A program made the position numbers and the translations under genes. From Motacilla alba alba (Eukaryota > Chordata > Aves > Passeriformes > Motacillidae): DNA of 64,000 nt. Positions 1-11,199 of this stretch are shown one piece after another; the first letter of the stretch is position 1, and the number at the start of each line of letters is the position of its first letter. The stretch lies in NCBI RefSeq assembly GCF_015832195.1, contig NC_052017.1:78369801-78433800 (forward strand), given 5' to 3'. The notes beneath the pieces are model-generated. The model had not been told where the DNA came from, did no database searches, and was given only the letters and a program-made list of their open reading frames with translations.

Positions 1-2880
1 TGTATTAACTTAAGACTTGCATTAACTTATTCCTGTTACCTTGAAGAGTGCAACCACATGAATACATAAGATTCCTAGATATACCATTTGCTAATGAAAC
101 TGGTGAAAGTCAAGTTAAATCTCCTCCCAGGATGTATTCTTTACCTTTTTGTTTTATAGCATTTGGTTTGCATTTCCCACTATTTTGTGTTCTTACTGAA
201 AACCAACATTCTAAAAATGGCACAAAGCCGTAACAAGAATTTTTTTTTTAAATCCTCTTTGTCCTTGATGTAACTAACTCTTGTTCATTACAGGAAATAA
301 GTAGCTTTCACAATGGTTTACATCCAGGTGGCTTGCTTCATTCTGGAAGACCAGATCAAAATTTTGGCATCTCACCCAAAGGTCCTCACTTTTTCTCAGC
401 CAAGTTTGGCATAAGCAGCTGCAGAAGTTGCCTTCCACCTCTTGGAAACAAACTGCTGCTTGGGGAGGAAGGGGGCATGAGAGACCCAGCTATTGACAGA
501 GGGTAGCACCTGCTGTGGAGGGAAGCATGTGCCCTGCAACAGCAACAATGTGTTGGGAAAAGCAGCTGCAACATCAATTATCAGAGTTAAGCTATGAGCA
601 AGTGCAAGCAGTTAAGATTTAGCTGCTTGGGGAGCATTTATCCTTCGAACAGTTCTTCCCTACCTCAAGTGAGCCTCAGAAAATTGACTAGAAAGCAAGA
701 CCTATTAAGGTCCAATTAGGAACACAATGAAAAGCCTTCAAAATCTCCTGCAATAAATAAAGCTTATACACAGTTGTCTTTCTCCGTCCCTCTATTCTGT
801 CCAAATGAATCACTTCACATGGTTGCAGACAGGTTAAAAGTTAAATTTTACTTCTGGTGTTAGAGTACTCACACAAGACACCTTAAATCCACTTTGATTA
901 CTGAGGAGTTACACTGACATGAAGAGTGAACAAACAGCAGCTTGTTAAGCACAGAGTGTATGTGGAGAGTGGTCAGGGAGAAGCTGAATGTGGTTGCAGG
1001 AGTTAAGACTGCCCCACATTTTTCCAGTTGAAAGCTAATGAAAAATAAGGCCTGCCAAAATTCAATCAGTTCACGTCATTTTTTATGTCACATTCAGTTT
1101 AATCTTTGCCCTTAATCTATATGAAAGGCTTTTGCCATTTAACCAAATAAAACCCAGATAATCTGAATGCTGCTTAAATCAAAACCAGGGACCAATCATA
1201 CTGAATTTACATTTTCCTATTCCATGGCAGAGAACCCCTGCTGGGGGGGCTATGCTACAGAAAAAAATGCAGCTTGATGTTATCCTTTCAAATGTTTGGA
1301 CAGCTTAATTTACCCCAAATTTAAGCTGCTCCTTGTAAGTTTTAAGAAAACATTTTGCAGGCTGAGAAAAAATCCCCTGTAATTAATGCATTTGACAACT
1401 AAAGGCAAAGGAGAGATTAACAGGAAAAGACTAATAGCTAACACAGAGCAGGAAGGATTATGCTGCATTGCTCAAGTGCTTCCTAGTGTTGATAGCATCT
1501 GAACAGTCTAAAAGAAGGAAAAAGAATAAAAAGTCACCCATTTTGAAGAAAAGACTACAATAGTGACTAATATGAGGACAGGCTTACAGAAGAATTTAAC
1601 CTTTAGAATGCAACCCCAAGAATTGTGTGGAAGGCCACTCAAAATTACTAAGTTCCAAAAGTTATCTCATGTCAATGACACCTACTGGCATCCTTTGTTT
1701 CCTTCTGCTCTACTTCATATGCAGAGCAGTGAAGAACAACAACAAAGTGCTCCATAAGGCAGCAATTCCCCATGCTGTGAACCAGACCTAATGGTCAAAA
1801 CCATATATGATGTTACATAACTTATTTGCAAAGTTCACTAGCATTTGCTTTACTCTTTTCAGAAAGTTCATATTGATTTTAATTCTTTTAACATTCTGGA
1901 AACAGACCTGAGTTGCAAAAGAAGAAAATGTGCCTGCTCTAATTGTGTCTCCTACTGTCTTACCTCCAGCTACACCATACACAAGAGCTGCCTTACTAGT
2001 CCTTCCATTACTTCTGCAAGCACACATAACCTAGGTAAATTCATTTTGCCACTTTCCTGTTCTACAGAAAAATCCTCTTGCAAGAGTTCATTATTTCAAC
2101 CATACTTTAATTCAATTCCCATCCTTGGACTGCCAAGAATGTTAATTTGTAACAAGACTGGTAGTGTTCTTCCTTCATTGATCTAGCAAACAGGAACTGG
2201 ACTTAGGCCCAGACTCCCAAGGTTATTTAAACACCTACAGTGTGTTAAGGATCTAAAATGTACTGCAGAATTTTGTTCCCCTGTTCAAACAGCAATTCAT
2301 GAAACTGAAAGTAAATAGCTTTCACTCACTGCCAGTTAAAATCCAATTTTCTTTAAAGCCTACTGATCATCTTTGACAAAAAAAATTGTCTTATCTCCCT
2401 TCTGCTGCGCCGAAAATGAGAAATATCTTCTTGAAACCATGGAGAATTACTACACCAGGCTAAGTTACTTCTCAGAACTTTTTGTCTGAGTTGAAATCGC
2501 CTCAGAAGATCCTGAGAGCTATTTCTTTCAGAATGGACGGCTGAAATCTGTATTACACATGATTCTCTGAAATTTTCTACAAGACCCAAGGTAGTACTCA
2601 AAGACACATCCCAGGTTCTAGATGCTTGGACACTTATATTTGAGAGGTGCTGAGGTCATGTTGAACACTGCCATTTGTCAAAATAATTTTGGTGCTTTAT
2701 CACAGCTCCTCTGTACCTGACCACCCTTTATTTTCCTCCATTGTGTTTTATAACCTCACAGCTCAAAACCAAATTTCCACTACTTGTAAAGAAGGAATGA
2801 TCTGCGTTTATGCACTTACAAATTCTACCTTAACACAGAACAAATAGCCAGCACGTCTGCGCAGGGAGGCCTGTTCTTAC
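1..2880 (-). other. TRIO: TRIO intron 6, partial
   Basis: This is the 5' part of the intron following the exon at 2881-3003; it starts with a good donor (GTAAGAACAG on the minus strand). The remaining sequence is AT-rich, with short open frames broken by many stops on both strands. I recognise no further exon, repeat family or RNA gene. Confidence 0.85.
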
Positions 2881-3003
2881 CATGCAGTTCATGGCAAAGT
2901 GATTGTGCTGTGTCTGAAGTTCCATCGCGTGGGGGTGACTGGTTCCAATCTCTGTGTAGCTGTTCAGAAACAGACCTTTGTTGTGTGTGATCCAGTCAAA
3001 CAT
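2881..3003 (-). CDS. TRIO: TRIO exon 6 (spectrin repeats)
   Basis: This 123-base exon (41 codons, phase 0 on both sides) reads MFDWITHNKGLFLNSYTEIG followed by TSHPHAMELQTQHNHFAMNC and M. It continues directly from the QDAEK end of the 6059-6571 exon. The acceptor is TTTTCGTGTAG above 3003 with a TTCTTCTTTCC tract upstream, and the donor is ATG|GTAAGA at 2880 downwards. The sequence belongs to the spectrin-like repeat array of TRIO, long helical bundles that connect the Sec14 domain to the first DH-PH unit and bind partner proteins. The next exon (beginning around NVYVNINR in TRIO) is not found in 1-2880 and must lie outside the window. Confidence 0.97.
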
Positions 3004-6000
3004 CTACACGAAAATATTAAGGAAAGAAGAAAGTTCAATAATTTGTTACGGCAGAAATAATGGACAAGTAATGTAAGATACCTATGAGCACAGAATACAG
3101 AGTCTAAGGCCATGAAAATTAACACTGATGCTCTGTCCATTGTAAGTTATTGTATATTTTAACTCAATCATTGCTGAAACCTGTCTTTTTGGATGAAACA
3201 GCTGAGGCTATTACTGTTATCTTTACTACAGGTGTTTATCTCAACAAGCTACTGTAATGCCATAATCACAACCTTCATTATTACAAAGAAGCCATAGTAA
3301 ACAAACAGACTTGGAGCACAGCCCTGAGTTGCCAAGCTTATACATTCTCTAGTGTCAGCACTTATTGACATCAGCAGCTTAGCAGTTTAGAATGAAAATG
3401 GCAACTCATGGAAATTAAATATAAATTCTTTCATGCTGATCAAGTACTTCCCAGCTAGTTTAATATTTTTAGTTCTTAAGTTTACAGCAGATTTGAAAAC
3501 AAGTATTCTGTTTCTAGAAGAATTATTAAAAGTATATGTGAGCACAGAGTTACCTTCCTCCAGAGAAATTTAAGAATAATCTTTAAATATGCTTGTTTTT
3601 AAAAAGAAAAAAAGGAGTATTTTAATATTAAAAAAACTTTTAGGAGAGACCTTATGTGACAATGGTCATCAATGAAGGCACATGGGTATGTTAACAGTGG
3701 CACTGGAAGACAAAATTTTCAAAGACCAAGCAACACAGCAAAGAGCTGTTCAACACCCCACCTGTTCACAATGGTCTTGAAATCTTTGCTGTATCTCAGC
3801 AAAAGAGACACACCACCTGCTCTCTGGATAAGCTGAAATAGATTGTCCAGGAAAAAACAGTAGCAGTAAGCAGGAAGTATCCTTTTAAAGATCTTTCCAA
3901 ATATGCTGGCTAACAGAACAACATTATCAAGTCCAGTATTTGTCCCAAGTCCATGACAAACTAAATTATAAGCAGACCACAATATGGTAAGGACTGTAAA
4001 CCAAACTTTTGAAGTTTAGATAACTGAGACAGTTGATCACATACTCCTAAAATTTGAAGCTTCTTACCTAAAACTCATGAAAATGTGTTAGAACATTATT
4101 CAAAACAGACACTGGTACTGCTTGTGACCATCCTCCTCTAGGTCACTTGAATTTGCTGCCTTCAGATGCTTAAAAGGGGCAATTTCAATCAGATTCCCTC
4201 TCACCTTGTCCCTTTTTTGCCTTCTCTTCTTCTGAACCAGTCCAAAATTCTTGCACTGAATTGAGCAAGTCCTCCAAAAGGAACACGTTTATTTCTTCCC
4301 ATGCAATAGCCTTTTTCTTTCCAACAAAGATCCCATCCTTTCCCACATTTTAGTAAAATACAGACATACACTGATAAAAACATCATGAGCTGTGAAATCT
4401 AATCTGACACAAGCAGTAAAAATACAGGCTGCAAGTAGATTAAGCAAGGGTCTTAATCCAAAAGTGAGTTGCGATACTACACAAACCTTCTTTTTGATCT
4501 TTTTACTGGCTAATGAGAGAAAAACTGTCCCAGGTATAATAGCTGCTGTCAACATCATTTTGAGGTGCCTAATATTTCCCTTTTGAAAGAAAGATGTGTT
4601 AATTTAATATAGACTTATTCCTGGAATCAGAAACATAGAAAACACTGATAGGAGCTTATGCAACCATATGGCAGGAGAGAGGCCAATTCTACAGGCTCAA
4701 GTATTTCACAAGAAGTTTGTTAAAGCCCGAGTTATGCAATCAATTTGATAAAATAGGAGAAAATTACCAAAATGGATTTTGATGGTGCTCATATGATACT
4801 GAAAGATATGCTATAATGCAGAACAATTAATGCTGTAATGAAGTGGCTGCAAGGTTGATAAAATGCATTTGGGTCTGAAAGAGCAACACTAGAACAACAG
4901 TTCCCATTATTTACCAAATAATTTTAGAAATAGATAATAGTTTCATCTTTTTTCCAACTCTCTACATGTAGAGACATGTACTATATACTCCTACTATTTT
5001 CAGCTATACCATCCAGTAAACATTTGCTTTAAATGGTACTTTTAAAGAATAATTTATTTTTTAAACACAGCAGAAAACATTACAGTAGTGTAAAGAAAGT
5101 TGAAAGGACGAGGGTAAGGGAAAGTATGGGTGAAGAATACAAATAAAGAAGCAAGAAGTTAAGTTTTTATATGTTTGTTCTGCTTTTACTCTTCCCCATG
5201 CATCTGCTAGTGACAGCTGCTGGAGAGCAGAACACTGGTTCAACATGGACCGTTGGTCTCATGCAGTTCAGGCAATCTTATGTAAAATACTTCAAGAAAT
5301 CTGAGTACTTTAAGCTCTGACAAAAAACATACTTACCACTTGACTGCATAATCTAGTTACTACTAGTCCCAGAGAAAAAATTCCCACCCTTCCTTAAAGC
5401 TATTTGTTCCATGGTAACAAGTCAATAATAAGTGATTGCAAAACCATTCTACATGAAAATAGACCTAATTTGAGCTCATCTAAAAGTGATCTGCCTGCCA
5501 TACTTCCTCTTCAAATTCTATGACAATCAAGGGCTTTCTCATCTGAAGGGACTGGTTAGCCTGAAACATTCTGAAATCACTCAGTTCCCTATTAATGACA
5601 TATGCACTGTCAGAAGAGATACATCATTTTTTAGCCTGGGACTTCAAACCCTGCATCAATGAAGCAGTTCCCCATGTCAGCCTCTTCAGGCTTTGTTGAC
5701 TGCCTGTCACTCACTTCCCAAAGATCACTCAAAAGAAGACCAATGTAGTCTGTAATCATCTGTATTTATAAAGTAATGCATACAAAAGCATCTGTATGGA
5801 AAAAATGTTTAACAAAATAAGTACTCTGAAGTCATTAGCAGTTACAATTTTCTTTGGTAAGAGCTTCCTGTGTTCCTTACAGCTTAGAAGTACTATCCCA
5901 CGCCCCTTACTCCAGAAGACTCTGAGTGCCTCTCAATCAAGAGGCCCCTTATTTCTCATTAAAAGGCCAGTGATTCATTTCAAAGACAAAAAATACTATT

Positions 6001-6058
6001 TTCAGTTACCAAGTCTGTCAAGTATCGGCCATTTATAGTCTCCTCGCTCAATCCTTAC
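3004..6058 (-). other. TRIO: TRIO intron 5
   Basis: This intron of about 3.05 kb lies between the exons at 6059-6571 and 2881-3003, with GTAAGG donor and TAG acceptor. It holds only AT-rich unique-looking sequence. Open frames such as the one at 3719-3982 have no recognisable domain, start context or splice structure and are taken as chance. Confidence 0.9.
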
Positions 6059-6571
6059 CTTTTCAGCATCCTGCTCAAACAGCCTGAGCTGAAAGCATTG
6101 GTCCAATTTCAATTTCCGCACATGCCACATCTGATGCAGATGCTGCCGTGTTGAGTGCAGCCTGTCCAGCATGGTGGACACTTTGGGTAAAAGGTTCTGT
6201 AAGTCTGCATTCCCTGACCCAGAGTTCTTTTTGGGAAAGCTATCACTGCTCTGTATCCGCTGGAGCAGCTTTTGTCCTTCCACATCAAGGTCCTCGATAG
6301 GGGCCTTAATGACTTTCTTTTTTAATTGTGAATGCTCCTCTATCATATTGCGAGCACCTTCCAGGTCCTGAGGCATTTCCTTTTTTGACAATATATCTTG
6401 AAGTTCCTCCAGTCTGGACAGCATATGGGTTGCATTGCTAATGTAGTCCTCAAAGGCAACTCTGATTTCTATCCACTCCTCATGGTTGTACTCCAAACAG
6501 CCATCAAATTCTGGGGTTAGCTGAGAAGGATCAACTACTTTGGTAAGGCCTTCCAGAGACACCATATTTGT
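6059..6571 (-). CDS. TRIO: TRIO exon 5 (end of Sec14, first spectrin repeat)
   Basis: This is the largest coding exon in the window, 513 bases or exactly 171 codons, phase 0 on both sides. It starts ACA AAT ATG (TNM) after an AG acceptor with a long T-run and ends GATGCTGAAAAG|GTAAGG. The first part (MVSLEGLTKVVDPSQLTPEF, then DGCLEYNHEEWIE) is the C-terminal end of the Sec14 domain, including the conserved LTPEFDG turn. The rest is helical, Leu/Gln/Lys-rich spectrin-repeat sequence (RLEELQDIL, STRQHLHQMWHVRKLKLDQ, FQLRLFEQDAEK). TRIO is preferred over KALRN because of SSDSFPKKNSGSGNADLQN and LLPKVSTMLDRL, which fit TRIO and differ from the kalirin sequence I recall. If the donor is not used, the frame continues 18 codons into the intron and stops near 6002. 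Confidence 0.98.
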
Positions 6572-7212
6572 CTAAAAAAAAATAAAAATGGAAAGAAAAC
6601 AATGCTGTTGCTGAAATGAATTTCAAATTTCCTTTCAAATTTTCACTTTTCTTTTTGTAAGAGTTGATAATTTTGCTCATGAAGTCCACAAGACAACTTT
6701 TCTCACACATTTCAAGTATCAGTTCTAATCAGCAGAAGACAGGAGGTCTTGCAGGTATTTTCCCACATTTTTTTCTTATCTCACTACATTTAAGAACAAA
6801 ACAGCAACCACTCTTTTGATTACTGTTTTAAGTTTTGACTTAGCATATTGCAAAGCTGCAGGAGGATAACAGCAAGGTTCATTAAGCTGATTTCCTCTGG
6901 ATTCTGGAGATAGCAATAATACCATAATGCAAACTAAGATAACAAAGAGACAAAACCTAAGTTTTTATCATTAGGGGGAAAACCTAATTCAATCTTTCTT
7001 GAGCTTACAAAAAGAATATAAACAACAATATACACAATTACCTAGCTTAAATACATGAAGAAAATCACATTTCTTCTAGCACCATTTGTCTAAAGTGCCT
7101 CCCCTTCCAGCCAGAATATAGTTTATCTGAGAGTTTTCAAGGTGCTGATCATTAGTGAGAATATTTTAAATCACAAAATAAATATAAATTTCTATACCAT
7201 AGGGGAAATTAC
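6572..7212 (-). other. TRIO: TRIO intron 4
   Basis: This short intron of 641 bases runs between the exons at 7213-7405 and 6059-6571, phase 0, GTAATT donor and TTTTTTTTTAG acceptor. I see nothing in it beyond ordinary intronic sequence. Confidence 0.93.
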
Positions 7213-7405
7213 CTCAAACTCAAACTTAGAGCTGCCAAAGTTAGTCCTCTGTTTCTGCCAGAAATTGTCTGGCTTGATTATCAGTGCAACATGAATACAA
7301 CATGGAAAGGATTCCTGTAAAATCTTCAGCAGAGGCTTTATGGAGTCCCATTTTGACCCACGCATATCTACAATGACGGTGAATCCTCGTTTACATACTT
7401 CTTCA
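7213..7405 (-). CDS. TRIO: TRIO exon 4 (Sec14 domain core)
   Basis: This 193-base coding exon completes a split Ser codon and then reads EEVCKRGFTVIVDMRGSKWD, continuing through SIKPLLKILQESFPCCIHVA and IIKPDNFWQKQRTNFGSSKF to FEFE. This is the central beta-strand/helix core of the TRIO Sec14-like domain (the VIVDMRG strand and the following helix are diagnostic). The acceptor is TTTTCTGCAG above 7405, and the donor is GAG|GTAATT at 7212 downwards. It enters in phase 2 and leaves in phase 0, agreeing with both neighbours. The frame is open throughout and there is no sign of decay. Confidence 0.97.
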
Positions 7406-10400
7406 CTGCAGAAAACAGAAGGAAAGGTAATCAAGCAAGTGTTTCAATTTCCATCACAACACTCAACTGCACCACACTGTCTAATGAACATGGTCTCCTC
7501 AGGGTCTCACTGCTGACTACTAGCTGACCATATACAGCAGATCTCACAAACCTCTCAAGATGCTTCTTTCATCCCCATGCCAAACTCCTTGTGGGGGACA
7601 GCTGTATATCTGTTGCTGATTTGATATTCTGCCATTATCTTCACTTTCATTTTCACTGTTTATATTCATGATGATTCATCGTCCAGACTTGTTTCTCCCT
7701 CACCTTACATACACGGTAAACCTATCATTTCCTAAAGCAGCAATATCTAATACATTTAAAATTTACTCTTCAGAATAGACACACACTTATTTGACTGATG
7801 ATAATATTCATGTCCTTCTAATGATTATGGGGATCCTCTAAAAAGACAGAAGATGGCAAACTGTTCTTACCTACCACTTCGCAACTTTTTCAAACTGTCT
7901 CAGATTTAGAACCATTTTATCTGAGAGTTAGAGTCTGCAGAGGAAAGACACCCATTTATTGACAATTTCTTTTGCAACAGGATTGATTTGTGAATAGTTA
8001 AAGGACAACACAGTATTTTATGGTTGTGAAGAAAACCACATCAATCTGTTTCTACAAAATTTGAGCTCAATTTTGCTGTCCAAAAGTTGACAGACCTTGC
8101 ACTCAAATTCTCCAGCACTCCCTCTGAGAATGGAAAATTTAATTTCTTTTCATCAATATCTTCCGTATATTTAGTTCTTGCCACTGATCAAAAGTGACAA
8201 TTACCCCCACCACCAGAAACTCTGATTTTCTTCCAGCAGAATTTGCTACATGACCATGTAGTATGACCACAGGAAGGAAAACATTTCAAAATCAATGCAT
8301 CATTGCCAATATACTATCAAAAAGTATCAAATGTCCATTGTTTGAGTATGAGTCACTTTCAGGGATGTGACTAATTCTAATGCCATTCAAGAGTTCATGT
8401 GGTGGGGTTTTTGGAATGTCCAAGAGGCAGGGAAGCTTCACTAGCACATTTTACTCAGTCTTATGGGTCACATTGCAGAAAGATGGATTATGACTGCTAT
8501 AGGAGATCTGGAAGAAGTGATAACATGGGTTCCTCAGAAGGGGAAGGTTTTTTTTAACTTTGAAAAGTTTAAAGCTAGGGAAAAGAAGAAAGAATAAACA
8601 TCCCGCAACATTTCAAAAAATGAATTTATCATGATAAATGCTGGCTCTCCCACCTGCCCATAGGAATGCCAAAAACAGCAATGGCAGAAGCAAAATACAT
8701 TACAAGTAACTAGCTTGGCATACATGTAGACTACAACGTACATTTTTCTGACCATGGTGAAAATGTTTTCTAAAATCATCCCAGAATTCAAGGAAAAAAA
8801 CAACTACTATCTTAAAGATAGACCCATCACTGAAAGGCCAAATAGCAGCAAGAGTGCAGCTCAGCCCATCCCTATCCTACCAAACTGAGGATTGCACAGG
8901 AGTGCTTGCCACTAATTCACATGGCATGTATCTTCTGGGGTGTCCAAAGTGCGGCTGTGTGCTCCATCATGGAGCTGAATGTCTTTTGGTCAAGGATCAC
9001 AAGATTTGTTCTAGGGAGCCAAGGTCATGTGTTGGTAGGCCTGAACTACACTAAAATATCTGGCCCACTCTGTGGCGATGACATAAGTTCAGTTGTATTT
9101 TTAAATCAGATGAATTGTAAAATCAGTAAAATTGTGAGGTTGAGTCAATTTAAGATTTAGATCTCTTGCCAAACAACTGATACCTGTGATTCGTCAGCTA
9201 CATCAAGTAACAGTACTGCGACAAATAACAGACAACCCAAAAGATCAGGGATATTTGTACCAATTGGGACTTCTACTTAGCTAGAGTTGCATAATGAGTC
9301 CCTTAAACAAGACTTGCATGAAAACAAGTCTTACTTTTGATAAAGCTCCCTCTATTCTCAAAAGTTTGCCTTGCCTAAAGATTATAAAACATGCACTAAC
9401 TTTCTTTTAATTTTAGATTTATTGATCTAAGCTAACTAACATACACCTTTTGCCAGAGGAAGACTGTTTCCTGCCCTGATTATCTATAAAAAATTCTTGG
9501 ACACATTTTGATGCATATTTGTCTATAAACTTATCTAGCAACTTGAAGCTCTAGATGGCTAGAATACATCTCACCATTCAAATATGAGAGTAAAAATTTC
9601 AAGCCTTCTTCCTGTTCTCTTTTCTCTAAGTCCCCTGAGTCTCCCAGTTAACTTCACAAAAAGGAGGCCATGTATTCTCTCAGACAGATGCCTTGAAGTT
9701 ACTTTTATGAAACCACCTTTCTCAGTCAGAAACTGATATTTGATTATATCAAGTGCAAAGATTCTCAGTAAATTAGCACATTACACAAACATGGAAGATA
9801 TTGCACTCAGGGATGTTGTCCAAGGAATTTTTTTCAACTGTAATGACAACTGTTGCCTGTGGTCGTAGACAAACAGAGTCAAGCACAGTCAGCACTGCTC
9901 CAGCCTGAAACAAATGCTGGAAGGTTCCAAGATGGATCTAAAGCCAGAGTCTTAGGATCATTTTTGTTCCCAACTTGATTACTAAAGAAAGCGAAGTTCT
10001 GTATGAAGGAACGCTTTTTAGATACATACAAAATATGTAACTTTTGCTTGAAGTATCTCATATATATATATATATATATATATGGGAGTGTATATATGCG
10101 TACACACAATAGCACTGGATTTGGGAATTGACTTCTGCCAATTTATTTAAACAGTTCAATTCTAGGTTGAATTGCTGATAATGCAATGCTGATATCAGTA
10201 CTTTCACAGACGACTCCACAGGTTTACCTGAGACCTTTACAAGCAATTTCCCATACCTTTCTCCTCAATATTTCCATGCTATATCAGGACACTATGACTT
10301 ATCTAACACAAATAACAGTTAGGAGTCCTGTGCTGACTGCATTCCACACAAGGCATATGGTGAAGGATGACCAGCATGCTTGTAATTATTGATGTACTGA

Positions 10401-10702
10401 AAGCCTTTGAGTTGTATTTGCAGTCTTCAACACAGCGATACCAATGTGGCGTGGCAGTGCCATTTCCGAGACACAAACTACTTTTAGCTAAAGCACACCA
10501 GCCCTTCTGCCAGCTGCCTTCCTTTTACAAGGCAGAGTAATTATTTCTCTTCCAGAAACCCATTTGAAAATAGCAAATGACAAAACTTGGTATTGATTTG
10601 CTCATGTTATTAACTCACTCAGCCTGCTAGCTTGTGGGAGTACTGCAACATGATCCATTTATTTTGTTATACAGCCTCAGAGGTTAACAGAGAATCGCTT
10701 AC
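7406..10702 (-). other. TRIO: TRIO intron 3
   Basis: This phase 2 intron of about 3.3 kb has a GTAAGC donor and a CTGCAG acceptor. It contains a (TA)n microsatellite at about 10060-10083 and otherwise AT-rich sequence with no recognised element. Confidence 0.92.
10060..10083. repeat. (TA)n microsatellite
   Basis: About twelve uninterrupted TA dinucleotides are followed by shorter TATATA pieces up to about 10097. A simple tandem repeat such as this is likely to vary in length between individuals. Confidence 0.95.
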
Positions 10703-10817
10703 CTAGGAATACACGCTAGATACGAAATTAGTCTTCTAAGATCTTCTTGCCGTATTCTGTCGTGATTACTACGAGCTGGAAATGTTAGAATGGGACCTCC
10801 ACGCTTATCTCTGCCAC
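10703..10817 (-). CDS. TRIO: TRIO exon 3 (Sec14 domain)
   Basis: This is a 115-base coding exon too short and split to stand out as an open frame. On the minus strand it reads GGRDKRGGPILTFPARSNHD then RIRQEDLRRLISYLACIP, the first strands and helix of the TRIO Sec14-like domain, with the RGGPILTFPAR segment typical of that fold. The acceptor is TTTTTCAG above 10817 and the donor is CCTAG|GTAAGC at 10702 downwards. The entry phase of 1 matches the exit of the 17334-17408 exon. The exit phase of 2 (AG of a Ser codon) matches the next exon. Sec14 domains of this family bind lipids or act as protein-interaction modules; in TRIO/kalirin the domain is linked to membrane targeting and restraint of GEF activity (family knowledge, not visible here). 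Confidence 0.96.
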
Positions 10818-11199
10818 CTGAAAAATTAAAAATGTTAGAAGACCCCACAGCATAACAAAATTATTTTTTGCAGAACGAGTTTTCAGTATCTACTTTTTAA
10901 AAAGTGATTTCAACTTAAATGCCAACATTGCCACTTTGAGACCTTAGGATTGAATTTTGGGAGTATTGATCAGCATATTGCCACAATTCCTACAGTGAGA
11001 AAGCAAATGCCAAATACACTGAAACAAAAAATAACCAGAGCATTACATTAGACATTACAGTCACCTTCAAGTTTGACTGGTAGTGTGACATCTCCAGCAA
11101 TGGCACTCTGTTATGTATTTAATTTTTGACTCAGCAATTGTACAGATTTAATTTAAATACAGAATTATGCTACTTTGGAGGCAAGTATTTAGATGATAT

